Positions 1 to 6,950 of a stretch of 64,000 nucleotides of DNA are shown here, piece after piece; position 1 is the first letter of the stretch, and the number at the start of each line of letters is the position of its first letter. Location of the stretch: contig JALSNJ010000017.1 of assembly GCA_026987025.1 (NCBI GenBank), positions 1 through 64,000 of the forward strand, read 5' to 3'. Position numbers and translations under genes: made by a program. Below the pieces are notes generated by a model that had not been told where the DNA came from, made no database searches, and saw nothing but the letters and a program-made list of their open reading frames with translations. Origin of the DNA: Candidatus Aminicenantota bacterium (GTDB lineage Bacteria > Acidobacteriota > Aminicenantia > S016-38).

Positions 1-271
1 AGGAGGCTGCTTCAAATACACCTTTAAAGCCAGGGGTGTCCGGGGATATGTCCGGCCAGCCTCTTTTGCTTATCTCCTTTACCTTTTCCACATATTCCCG
101 GGTATGGAAAAGGAGAAGGTCCTCTTCGGAGGCCATGGGGAAGTCCTCCAGCTCAAATTCCAGGCCCAGCTCCCTGAACCTCCTTACAGCCCTTTTATAC
201 CTGTCACCCCTCATGGGGTGAGAATCCCCCAGGTGAAGAAGGGAGAGATTTTCGTTAAAGGCGATCTTCAT
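1..271 (-). CDS. Histone deacetylase/AcuC-family protein (N-terminal part)
   Basis: Only the first 90 codons lie in the window; the gene runs off the left edge. The reading begins at an ATG (271-269) with a GGAGG ribosome site six bases upstream. The visible part contains HPMRGDRYKRA near residue 18, FHTREYVEKV near residue 55 and a DTPGFKG segment. These match the N-terminal signature of the class II histone deacetylase / acetoin utilisation (AcuC-like) amidohydrolase fold: an HP-x-R segment, a YV helix and the aspartate before the active-site pocket. Such enzymes are zinc amidohydrolases that deacetylate lysine side chains or small amines. The zinc ligands lie beyond the window, so activity cannot be judged. 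It is divergent from the NifX-domain gene. Confidence 0.72.
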   Translation of the reverse strand, partial: MKIAFNENLSLLHLGDSHPMRGDRYKRAVRRFRELGLEFELEDFPMASEEDLLLFHTREYVEKVKEISKRGWPDISPDTPGFKGVFEAAS

Positions 272-284
272 CTTAACCTCCGTG

Positions 285-296
285 ATAAAATTTTAT
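285..296. promoter_or_regulatory. Symmetric -10 box shared by divergent genes
   Basis: The 12-mer ATAAAATTTTAT is a perfect palindrome. It supplies TAAAAT as a -10 on the plus strand (286-291) and on the minus strand (290-295). Predicted starts near 298 and 283 give leaders of about 15 and 12 bases, both containing a good Shine-Dalgarno. Neither side has a convincing -35. Bidirectional promoters built on symmetric -10 elements are known in bacteria; use here is inferred. Confidence 0.45.
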
Positions 297-312
297 TTCA
301 AAAGGAGGTAAA

Positions 313-720
313 ATGAACAGTCTTACCCTGGTAATAGGAAGCGACGACGGCAAGAACATATTTTCGGGTCATCTGGGCGATTCCCAAAGGTTTTACATTT
401 ATCGGATGGCGGAAGACGGCCACCGGGAGCTACTTCGGGTAGTGGAGAATTCATCTCCGCAGGAGAAGGAGCACGGAGGAGAAGGAAAGATGAAGGCCAT
501 TCTTTCCCTCCTGGGGGAAATAGACCTCATGGTTGCCAGGAAAAACAGCCCCAATTTCCGGAAAATAGCAGCCTCCAGGCCCATTCAGCCAGTAAGGGTA
601 AGGGTGCAGACCATAGAGGAGGCCTTAGAACTGGTTAAGAAGAACTTTTCCTTCTTGGCAGAACTCGTGCGCAGAAGAAAAGCCGGGGAAAGGCCGAGGC
701 AAATCCCGAGGCTGGATTAG
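313..720 (+). CDS. NifX/NifB-domain (dinitrogenase Fe-Mo cofactor family) protein
   Basis: A 135-residue protein with the single-domain NifX/NifB-C fold (COG1433 type). It begins with a beta strand and a GSDDGKNI turn, followed by GHLGDSQRFYIY, corresponding to the 'SDDG...HFGRA..F.iY' signature. A central segment is rich in glutamate and histidine, and the C-terminal TIEEALELV helix is typical. Relatives bind iron-sulphur or Fe-Mo cofactor precursors in nitrogenase assembly, but many free-standing members occur in organisms without nitrogenase. No nif gene is visible here, so the cofactor role is unproven. An AAGGAGGT site lies four bases before the ATG. A second copy of this domain is fused to a methyltransferase at 50871-51656. 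Confidence 0.78.
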   Translation: MNSLTLVIGSDDGKNIFSGHLGDSQRFYIYRMAEDGHRELLRVVENSSPQEKEHGGEGKMKAILSLLGEIDLMVARKNSPNFRKIAASRPIQPVRVRVQTIEEALELVKKNFSFLAELVRRRKAGERPRQIPRLD

Positions 721-749
721 TTGCCCGGTGTTTTAATTTGGAATAAAAT
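721..749 (+). promoter_or_regulatory. yggS promoter, predicted leaderless
   Basis: TTGCCC (721-726), a 17-base spacer and TAAAAT (744-749). Seven bases after the hexamer is 756, the first base of the GTG start. No Shine-Dalgarno precedes that GTG. The -35 begins at the base after the upstream stop codon. Confidence 0.55.
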
Positions 750-755
750 TAAAGG

Positions 756-1430
756 GTGGGAATAAGGGAAAACATACAGAGGGTAAGGGAGAGGATTGAG
801 AGGGCGGCCTTGCGCGCAGGGAGGAACCCTGGTGAAATAAGGTTAATGGGGGCCACCAAAACCGTCCCACCGGAAAAAATAAGGGAAGCCTATGGGGCAG
901 GGCTCCGTCTTTTCGGGGAAAACAGGGTTCAGGAAGGCATCAGAAAAATCCAGGAGCTTAAGGACCTCCCCATAGAATTCCATTTCATAGGAGTCCTTCA
1001 GTCCAACAAGGTAAGGAAAGCGGTGGAAAACTTCTCCGCAGTTCACTCCGTTTCCTCCCTGAAACTGGCAAGAAAAATAAGTTCCGCCGCCCTGCAAAAG
1101 GGTATATCCTATCCTGTGTTCTTTGAGCTCAATCTGGGGGCAGAAGAAAGCAAATCCGGATTTTCTGAGAAGGAATTTTTCTCCTCCCTGGAGGAACTCT
1201 CCTCCCTTTCAAACCTCAAGCCCTTAGGACTTATGACCATCCCTCCCTTAGGAGAGGACCCCCAACCTTATTTCATAAGGTTAAGGGAGATATTGGAGGA
1301 AGTTAAAGGGGTTTTCGGTCCGCAGTTCAAAGAACTATCCATGGGTATGAGCGACGATTACGAGATCGCCGTGGAGGAAGGGGCCACAATCCTCAGGATA
1401 GGAAGGGCTATCTTCGGAGAGAGAAAATGA
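756..1430 (+). CDS. yggS: YggS/PLPBP family pyridoxal phosphate homeostasis protein
   Basis: A 224-residue protein with the alanine-racemase-like TIM barrel of the YggS/PROSC family. The PLP lysine is K35 in GATKTVPPE. FGENRVQEG, FHFIGVLQSNK, LGLMTIPP, LSMGMSDDYE and the final RIGRAIFGER are all family motifs. It binds PLP but is not known as an enzyme; it buffers PLP and affects amino-acid metabolism. Length is normal. The start is GTG at 756; with no Shine-Dalgarno and a -10 box six bases upstream, a leaderless mRNA is predicted. Its stop overlaps the yggT start by four bases (ATGA). The order yggS-yggT-divIVA-yggU recurs in many bacteria next to division genes. Confidence 0.95.
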   Translation: MGIRENIQRVRERIERAALRAGRNPGEIRLMGATKTVPPEKIREAYGAGLRLFGENRVQEGIRKIQELKDLPIEFHFIGVLQSNKVRKAVENFSAVHSVSSLKLARKISSAALQKGISYPVFFELNLGAEESKSGFSEKEFFSSLEELSSLSNLKPLGLMTIPPLGEDPQPYFIRLREILEEVKGVFGPQFKELSMGMSDDYEIAVEEGATILRIGRAIFGERK

Positions 1431-1735
1431 GCCTGGTGGGAAACATGCTCCTTGGGTTGCTGAAGGTTGTGGATGTTCTCATTGAAATAGAAATTCTGGC
1501 CATAATATTAAGGGCCATTCTCTCATGGTTCCCCTATCTTTACATACCCTGGCTCCACAGGCTTCTCTGGGTCCTCACCGAACCCCTGTTAAGGCCTTTG
1601 CGGAGGATGGCCCCACCATGGAAAACCGCAGGTCTGGACCTCAGCCCCCTTATAGCTATCTTTCTCCTCTGGGCTTTCAGGGCCGTGATAATAGATCCTG
1701 TAAAAATATCTTTAATTTATGGAGGTGGACCATGA
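1427..1735 (+). CDS. yggT: YggT family membrane protein
   Basis: A 102-residue protein with two hydrophobic stretches (about residues 10-32 and 73-95) around a basic loop containing the family motif TEPLLRPLRR. YggT proteins (CCB3/YggT family) are inner-membrane proteins; the chloroplast relative assists cytochrome b6 haem attachment, and the bacterial role is unclear. The ATG overlaps the yggS stop and its own stop overlaps the divIVA-like start (ATGA at 1732-1735), so the genes are translationally coupled. Confidence 0.9.
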   Translation: MSLVGNMLLGLLKVVDVLIEIEILAIILRAILSWFPYLYIPWLHRLLWVLTEPLLRPLRRMAPPWKTAGLDLSPLIAIFLLWAFRAVIIDPVKISLIYGGGP

Positions 1736-2235
1736 GGATAACCCCTTCGGACATAGAAAAACAGGAATTCAGCGTGAAGATGAGGGGTTACGATAAGGAG
1801 GAGGTGAGGAATTTCCTCCTGTTTATTGCCCAGGAGCTTTCTAACCTCCTGCTGGAAATGAACGAATTGAAAAAGAAGTACCTGCAGGCAGAAGAAAGGA
1901 TCAAGGAGATGGAATCCAGAGAGAAAATACTGAAGGAAACCCTTATAGCTGCCCAGAGGTTCTCGGAGGAACTCAAGGCCAACGCCAAAAAGGAAGCGGA
2001 AATAATGATAAAGGAGGCGGAGTTAAAGGCCGATCAGATAATATCCAAGGCCATGGAAAGGCTCAGGGAAATCAATATGAGCATCAACAGGATGAAGGCG
2101 GAGAAGCAGAACATAATAAACCAGATCAAGGTTTTTGCCCTGTCCCTTCAGGAGCTCATCTCCAGGGAGGACGAAGGTGAAGATAGAGGTGAAGGTTCAT
2201 CCAAAAGCAAAGCGAGAAAAAGTTCTAAAGGGTAA
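1732..2235 (+). CDS. divIVA: DivIVA-domain coiled-coil protein
   Basis: A 167-residue protein. The first 60 residues match the DivIVA N-terminal membrane-targeting domain: ITPSDIEKQEFSVKMRGYDK followed by EEVRNFL. A long Lys/Glu-rich coiled coil follows to about residue 140, then a short charged Ser/Lys tail. DivIVA proteins gather at curved membranes and recruit division or pole factors; in diderms with this yggS-yggT order the partner is unknown. The ATG is chosen because GGAGGTGG lies just upstream (1721-1728) and the DivIVA domain begins there; upstream in-frame codons merely read through yggT in another frame. The tail overlaps the yggU start by 59 bases. Confidence 0.88.
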   Translation: MRITPSDIEKQEFSVKMRGYDKEEVRNFLLFIAQELSNLLLEMNELKKKYLQAEERIKEMESREKILKETLIAAQRFSEELKANAKKEAEIMIKEAELKADQIISKAMERLREINMSINRMKAEKQNIINQIKVFALSLQELISREDEGEDRGEGSSKSKARKSSKG

Positions 2236-2395
2236 TCCCTGGCAGGTCTGGGTAAAGGAGGCTCCGGAAAAGGGGAAGGCCAACGAAAGGCTCAGGGAGA
2301 TAGTAGCCGAGGAAATGGGGGTTTCTAAGAGCAGGGTCAAAATCGTAAAAGGGATTTCTTCCAGGTTTAAAATCCTGGAGGTGAACGATGATTGA
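2177..2395 (+). CDS. yggU: YggU/DUF167 family protein
   Basis: A 72-residue protein of the DUF167/YggU family: VKVHPKAKREKV, then VWVKEAPEKGKANERL, then VAEEMGVSKSRVKIVKG. The PxxGKAN segment is the family hallmark; biochemical function is unknown. The GTG at 2177 is chosen because AGGGAGG lies seven bases upstream and the protein then starts exactly where YggU proteins normally do. An in-frame ATG at 2135 would add a Pro/Ser-rich extension with no ribosome site. It overlaps the end of the divIVA-like gene by 59 bases and the next permease gene by eight. Confidence 0.86.
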   Translation: MKIEVKVHPKAKREKVLKGNPWQVWVKEAPEKGKANERLREIVAEEMGVSKSRVKIVKGISSRFKILEVNDD

Positions 2396-3704
2396 AAGGC
2401 TTTTTTCCCTTAAGCAAAGGGGAACCAGTTTCAGGACAGAATTCAGGGCCGGGACTGTAACCTTCCTCTCCATGGCGTACATAATAGCAGTCCAGCCGGT
2501 TATTCTCTCCCAGGCAGGCATGGACCCCGGGGCCGTCATGGTGGGAACATGCATAGCCTCGGCCATTGCCACTTTGATAATGGGGCTTTACGCCAACTAC
2601 CCCATTGGTCTGGCCCCTGGCATGGGCGAAAACTTTTATTTTTCCTATACCTTGGTGAAGGGAAAGGGAATCCCCTGGAGGACCGCCCTGGGCATAGTTT
2701 TCCTTTCAGGAGCCGCCTTCTTAGGAGTTTCCCTGCTCAGGATAAGGGAAAAAATAATAGACGCCATCCCCAGGAGCCTCAAAAACGGGATCGCCGTGGG
2801 CATAGGCTTCTTCATAGCAATGCTCGGCCTCAAGGATGCGGGTTTTGTGGTCCTGAGGGAGGGAGCTTTAACCCTGGGCAACCTACACCATCCCGGAACC
2901 CTGCTGGCCACCGTAGGCCTGGTAATAATTGCCGTTCTAATGGCCAGGAGAATCAAGGGGGCTATTTTCATAGGTATGCTTATAACCTTCCTCCTTGGCC
3001 TTCCCTTCGGCATAGTAAAATTCCACGGGATAGTGTCAAAACCCCCTTCCCTCTCCCCCATATTCCTCAAGATGGACATCAAAGCCGCCCTTTCCCTTTC
3101 CTTCATTGTTCCAATCCTGGCCTTCTTTATAATGGATATGTTTGACACCATAGGAACCCTCATAGGCATAGCAGAACAGGCGGGTTTTGTGGACGAAGAA
3201 GGAAGGCTTCCGGGGATGAAGAAAGCCCTGCTGGCGGACTCGGCCGGGACCTTAATAGGAACCACCCTGGGAAATTCCACCGTCACCTCCTACATAGAAT
3301 CCGCCACCGGGGTGGCGGAAGGGGGAAGGACCGGCCTCACCGCCGTCTTCGTCTCCCTCTATTTTCTGCTCTCGGTTTTCTTCTACCCCTTTATAAAGAG
3401 CCTTATCGGAGGCTACAGCTGGGGAGGTGCTGTGGTTCACCCCATTACTTCGCCGGTTCTAATAATAGTTGGAGCCATGATGTTTGCCAATGTGAGGAAA
3501 ATGAACTTAGAAGACCCCACCGAGTACATACCCTCCCTTCTCACTGTTCTGGGAATGCCCCTTACCATGAGCATATCCGATGGACTGGGCTTTGGCTTCA
3601 TAAGTTATGCTTTGCTGAAGCTCCTCTCCGGCAGGGCCAAGGAAGTGAGCCTTACCCTGTACATACTGGCTCTGGTCTTTGTTTTGAAGTTCGCATTTTT
3701 GTAA
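2388..3704 (+). CDS. NCS2/AzgA-type purine permease
   Basis: A 438-residue polytopic membrane protein with roughly 12-14 hydrophobic helices, of the AzgA/COG2252 branch of the nucleobase-cation symporters. Diagnostic segments are GTVTFLSMAYIIAVQP at the N-terminus, YPIGLAPGMGENFYFSY in helix 3, GIAVGIGFFIAMLGLKDAG, FIMDMFDTIGTLIGIAEQAG and GNSTVTSYIESATGVAEGGR. AzgA-type proteins import adenine, guanine or hypoxanthine with protons. The substrate is inferred from family. The ATG overlaps the yggU end by eight bases, so it is probably the last gene of the yggS operon. Confidence 0.9.
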   Translation: MIERLFSLKQRGTSFRTEFRAGTVTFLSMAYIIAVQPVILSQAGMDPGAVMVGTCIASAIATLIMGLYANYPIGLAPGMGENFYFSYTLVKGKGIPWRTALGIVFLSGAAFLGVSLLRIREKIIDAIPRSLKNGIAVGIGFFIAMLGLKDAGFVVLREGALTLGNLHHPGTLLATVGLVIIAVLMARRIKGAIFIGMLITFLLGLPFGIVKFHGIVSKPPSLSPIFLKMDIKAALSLSFIVPILAFFIMDMFDTIGTLIGIAEQAGFVDEEGRLPGMKKALLADSAGTLIGTTLGNSTVTSYIESATGVAEGGRTGLTAVFVSLYFLLSVFFYPFIKSLIGGYSWGGAVVHPITSPVLIIVGAMMFANVRKMNLEDPTEYIPSLLTVLGMPLTMSISDGLGFGFISYALLKLLSGRAKEVSLTLYILALVFVLKFAFL

Positions 3705-3707
3705 AAT
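3679..3707 (+). promoter_or_regulatory. ABC transporter operon promoter, predicted leaderless
   Basis: TTGTTT (3679-3684), 17-base spacer, TAAAAT (3702-3707). Position +1 falls on 3714, the A of the ATG. The promoter overlaps the 3' end of the permease gene, and no Shine-Dalgarno precedes the ATG. Confidence 0.55.
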
Positions 3708-3713
3708 TAAACC

Positions 3714-4601
3714 ATGAAAATTCTGGAGGTAAGGGATCTAAGGAAAACCTACAAAACCGGCTTTCTCCTTAAAAGGAAGGAAGTTCTCCACGGGGTAACC
3801 TTTTCCGTGGAAAAAGGCTCGGTGGTGGGGCTTCTGGGACCCAATGGGGCGGGAAAGACCACCACTATAAAGAGCATACTTGGAATTACCCGAATAGACT
3901 CAGGAGAAGTATTGGTATTCGGAGAAAAACTCAACAAAGGGATAAAGAGGAAGATAGGCTATCTTCCGGAGAATCCTTCTTTTTACGATTACCTGACAGG
4001 GAGGGAGATTTTAAGGGAATTTTCCAGGTTCTACGGGAATGTGGACGAGGGGGAGATAAACAGAGCCCTGGAGGAAGTGGGCCTTTTCTCTTACGGGAAC
4101 AAAAAGATAAAGACCTACTCCAAGGGGATGCTCCAGAGGCTGGGGCTCGCCCAGGCTGTCCTTCATCAGCCTGAGCTTGTAATACTGGATGAACCCATGA
4201 GCGGCCTGGACCCCCTGGGAAGGAGGGAATTCAGGGAAACGATAAATCGGCTGAGGGAAAAGGGCAAAACCATCCTCTTTTCCTCCCACATACTTCAGGA
4301 TGTGGAAATGATTTGCGACCATGTGATTCTCCTATACGAAGGCAGGGTCGTAAAGGAGGGGGTACTTGAAGAAATGCTGGAGCAGGAAATTAAGTTCTTT
4401 GAAATAACGGTGGAGGGGACCGAAGTAGAGGGAAGAGAACCCATACGCCGTTCTGCCAACCGCCTCCTCTACAGGGTAGAAACCGAGGAGGAGGTCCAGG
4501 GTATTATCCAGGAGACCCTCAGGAAAGGGGGAAAGGTAAGGGCAATAATGCCCAGAACCCTTACCCTGGAGGAAATATTCATAAGGGAGGTCCAGAGGTG
4601 A
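3714..4601 (+). CDS. ABC transporter ATP-binding protein (ABC-2 export type)
   Basis: A 295-residue ATPase. Walker A GPNGAGKT is at 42-49, the Q-loop position reads GYLPEN with glutamate, the signature is YSKGMLQR near 135, Walker B LVILDEP at 155-161 and the switch histidine is H192 in SSHI. A C-terminal domain of about 80 residues follows, as in CcmA/NatA-type export subunits. It powers the adjacent permease; the cargo is unknown. The next gene begins with a GTG overlapping this stop (GTGA), so translation is coupled. The start ATG lacks a Shine-Dalgarno and sits seven bases after a -10 box. Confidence 0.94.
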   Translation: MKILEVRDLRKTYKTGFLLKRKEVLHGVTFSVEKGSVVGLLGPNGAGKTTTIKSILGITRIDSGEVLVFGEKLNKGIKRKIGYLPENPSFYDYLTGREILREFSRFYGNVDEGEINRALEEVGLFSYGNKKIKTYSKGMLQRLGLAQAVLHQPELVILDEPMSGLDPLGRREFRETINRLREKGKTILFSSHILQDVEMICDHVILLYEGRVVKEGVLEEMLEQEIKFFEITVEGTEVEGREPIRRSANRLLYRVETEEEVQGIIQETLRKGGKVRAIMPRTLTLEEIFIREVQR

Positions 4602-5359
4602 AGTCGTGGTGGACCGTGGCGAGAATTACACTGAAGGAGGGGTTCAGGGATAAGGTTTACCTCAGCTTCCTGTTTTTCGCGGTAGTTCTCCTTTTTCTTT
4701 CCATATTCTTGGGAATGCTGGTGGTGGGGGACCCTGCAAAGGTCATAGCGGACTTCGGCATGGCCATCATCAGCCTCTTTTCCCTGCTGATGGTAATATT
4801 CGTGGGAGGCGGCAGTCTGATGAAGGAAATACAGAAGAAAACGGCCTTGGTGGTTCTATCAAAGCCCATAACCCGGGGGGAGTTTATACTGGGAAAGATC
4901 GTGGGCATATGGATGGAAGCGGTATTAAATGTCTTCGCCATGAGCCTTCTTCTATTCCTCCTGGTGGCCTCCCGCGGTAGCATAATGTGGGGGATCTTCG
5001 TCCAGGCCGGCCTTCTCTCCTTAGAAATGGGCGTTCTCTCCTCCATATGCATCCTCTTTTACACCTTTCCCACCTACTTCCTTTCCATGCTCTTCACCTT
5101 AAGCTTCTACATAGTCGGACATCTGGCCCCCACCATTGAGAAGGCCTCCAGAACCATAGAAACCGCATGGCTCCGGGACCTGACCCGCTGGGTTTCCTAC
5201 CTCATCCCCAACCTGGAGTACTTTAACCTCAAAAATCAGGTAATATACGGCCTGCATGTTCCCGCCTCATTTTATTTAAAATCCTTCCTTTACTTTTTCC
5301 TCCTTTTCTTCATATTCACCTCCTTAGCTATATTCTCCTTCCGGAAGAGGGAGGTATGA
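4598..5359 (+). CDS. ABC-2 type transporter permease
   Basis: A 253-residue membrane protein with about six hydrophobic helices. The first 25 residues (WWTVARITLKEGFRDKVY) are the amphipathic entry helix usual in ABC-2/NosY-like permeases. The loop LMKEIQKKTALVVLSKPITR after the second helix corresponds to the ABC-2 coupling region that touches the ATPase ('.E...gTl..l.s.pisR'). It starts with GTG overlapping the ATPase stop, and its own end overlaps the next gene by four bases. Substrate unknown. Confidence 0.88.
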   Translation: MKSWWTVARITLKEGFRDKVYLSFLFFAVVLLFLSIFLGMLVVGDPAKVIADFGMAIISLFSLLMVIFVGGGSLMKEIQKKTALVVLSKPITRGEFILGKIVGIWMEAVLNVFAMSLLLFLLVASRGSIMWGIFVQAGLLSLEMGVLSSICILFYTFPTYFLSMLFTLSFYIVGHLAPTIEKASRTIETAWLRDLTRWVSYLIPNLEYFNLKNQVIYGLHVPASFYLKSFLYFFLLFFIFTSLAIFSFRKREV

Positions 5360-6192
5360 AAAGGGCTGCCTGGGTTCTCGCTCTCCTCCTCTCCTATGTC
5401 TTAGTGGTTAAGTTTAACCTTCGCTACAAAAATCTAAATCTTCCCTATTCCTACGAGGCCTGGGTAATCAAGGTTCCTGCAAAGCACCTGAAGGACTTCG
5501 CCTTAGGGTATCAAAATTTACTGGCTGACCTGACCTACATATGGGCCATTCAATACTTCGCCACCCCGGAAATTCCCCGGAAGACCAGAAGGAGGAACCT
5601 CAGGAAATTCTTTGAGGCCATATGGTCCCTGGACCCAAAGTATCTGGAGACCTATTCCATAGCGGCCCTCATAGCCGACCTGGACTTCCAGGACCCCCAG
5701 ACGGCCATAGATTTCCTGCTGGAGGGGTTCAGGAGGAACCCAGAGGCCGTGGAGCTTCTGGAGGAGGCCGCCTTTTACGCCTTCGCCAGGAAGAAAGATT
5801 ACGACCTGGCCTACCAGCTTTACATGAAGGCCTACCGGTTAAAGAAGGACCCCAAAACCCTTCGTCTGGCCGCCGCCATGCTGGAGAAGAAACAAAATAT
5901 AAAGCTGGCCTGGAGCTACTGGATGCAGGTTTACCAAGAGACTGACTCCGAATACCTCAAAAAGATCGCCTGGCTACATTTATACAAGATAAAGGCAAGG
6001 ATGGACCTTCAAGTCCTGAGGGAGAAAATTCAGGACTTTAGAAGAAGGTTCGGAAGAAACCCGCTCTCGCTGGAGGAACTGAAAAGGGTGGGACTTTTAA
6101 AGGAAATACCCAGGGACCTGGACGGACATCCCTATAAATACGACCCCGTAAGCGGGGAAGTAAAACCAGCCAAGGGGAAGCTTTGGAAGTAG
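5356..6192 (+). CDS. Membrane-anchored TPR-like protein of unknown function
   Basis: A 278-residue protein not recognised as a named family. A single N-terminal helix (residues 4-20) looks like a membrane anchor or signal. Residues 40-210 are helical, with repeated features of tetratricopeptide repeats (YSIAALIADLDF, YDLAYQLYMKAYRLKKDP, AWSYWMQVYQET). The C-terminal 70 residues resemble the pseudopilin-associated pattern 'F.rrfGR.PlsLeELk..Gll' followed by DLDGHPYKYDPVSGEVK, which also ends many type II pseudopilin-like proteins. It sits between an ABC permease and a prepilin peptidase, overlapping both by 4-10 bases. A role in a secretion or envelope assembly step is a guess. Confidence 0.6.
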   Translation: MKRAAWVLALLLSYVLVVKFNLRYKNLNLPYSYEAWVIKVPAKHLKDFALGYQNLLADLTYIWAIQYFATPEIPRKTRRRNLRKFFEAIWSLDPKYLETYSIAALIADLDFQDPQTAIDFLLEGFRRNPEAVELLEEAAFYAFARKKDYDLAYQLYMKAYRLKKDPKTLRLAAAMLEKKQNIKLAWSYWMQVYQETDSEYLKKIAWLHLYKIKARMDLQVLREKIQDFRRRFGRNPLSLEELKRVGLLKEIPRDLDGHPYKYDPVSGEVKPAKGKLWK

Positions 6193-6950
6193 CAGTTCGA
6201 GTTTTCGTTTTCCTCTTCGGCCTGGCGTGGGGGAGCTTCCTCAATGTGGTTATATACAGGGTCCCGGAGGGCATATCCCTGCTCAAGCCCAGGTCCTTCT
6301 GCCCTGTATGCGGAAACCCAATAAAGTGGTATGACAATATCCCGGTTCTGAGCTACATCCTCCTCCGGGGAAGGTGCAGATACTGCGGGGCCACAATACC
6401 CATAAGGTATCCCTTAGTGGAACTCTGGACGGGCCTTACCTTTTTGCTGCTCTGGGCGAACTTTTCTCCCCATGTGCCGGAGCTTTTAAGGGGGTTAATT
6501 TTTACATCCCTGCTTATAGTTTTGGCCGGAATAGATGCCACAAAAATGCTCCTTCCGGATATTTTTACTCTACCGGGAATCCTCACGGGGGTCCTCTTCT
6601 CCCTGTTTCTGAGGCCCGGAATTAAGTCCTCCCTCCTGGGAGCTGCCCTCGGTTATGGGTCCCTCTGGTTGTTTTACAAGCTCTTTCTTCTGGCTACCGG
6701 AAAGGAGGGAATGGGGTTCGGGGACTTCAAGATGTTCGCCATGGTGGGGGCCTTCCTGGGGGTGGAAAACCTCATACCTGTGCTGCTGATATCCTCCCTT
6801 ACAGGGGTTCTGGTGGGACTTCCCATGATGATAATTAAGAAAAAAAGGGACCTGGCTTTGCCCTTCGGTGTCTTCATGGCCCTGGCCTCCTGGTTAATAT
6901 ATGTTTTCAAAATAGACCTTATAGAGGTCTCCTTAAGGCTAATGCCATGA
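6183..6950 (+). CDS. pilD: Prepilin peptidase (A24 family)
   Basis: A 255-residue inner-membrane aspartic protease that cleaves type IV prepilin leaders and often N-methylates the product. The N-terminal domain has the tetracysteine zinc site (CPVC at 40-43, CRYC at 65-68). Catalytic aspartates are D118 in GIDATKMLLPD and D181 in GMGFGD. About eight hydrophobic helices fit the family. The start is TTG at 6183, preceded by AAGGGGAAG and overlapping the upstream gene by ten bases. No pilin gene is visible, so substrates must be elsewhere. Confidence 0.93.
   Translation: MEVAVRVFVFLFGLAWGSFLNVVIYRVPEGISLLKPRSFCPVCGNPIKWYDNIPVLSYILLRGRCRYCGATIPIRYPLVELWTGLTFLLLWANFSPHVPELLRGLIFTSLLIVLAGIDATKMLLPDIFTLPGILTGVLFSLFLRPGIKSSLLGAALGYGSLWLFYKLFLLATGKEGMGFGDFKMFAMVGAFLGVENLIPVLLISSLTGVLVGLPMMIIKKKRDLALPFGVFMALASWLIYVFKIDLIEVSLRLMP

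Noticed and set aside
313-720. A nitrogenase-related locus on the basis of the NifX domain.
   Set aside because: No nifH/D/K/E/N/B gene is present; free-standing NifX proteins are common in non-fixers.
1525-1731. A longer DivIVA-like protein starting inside yggT.
   Set aside because: The extra residues read yggT in another frame; the ribosome site GGAGGTGG and DivIVA domain start mark 1732.
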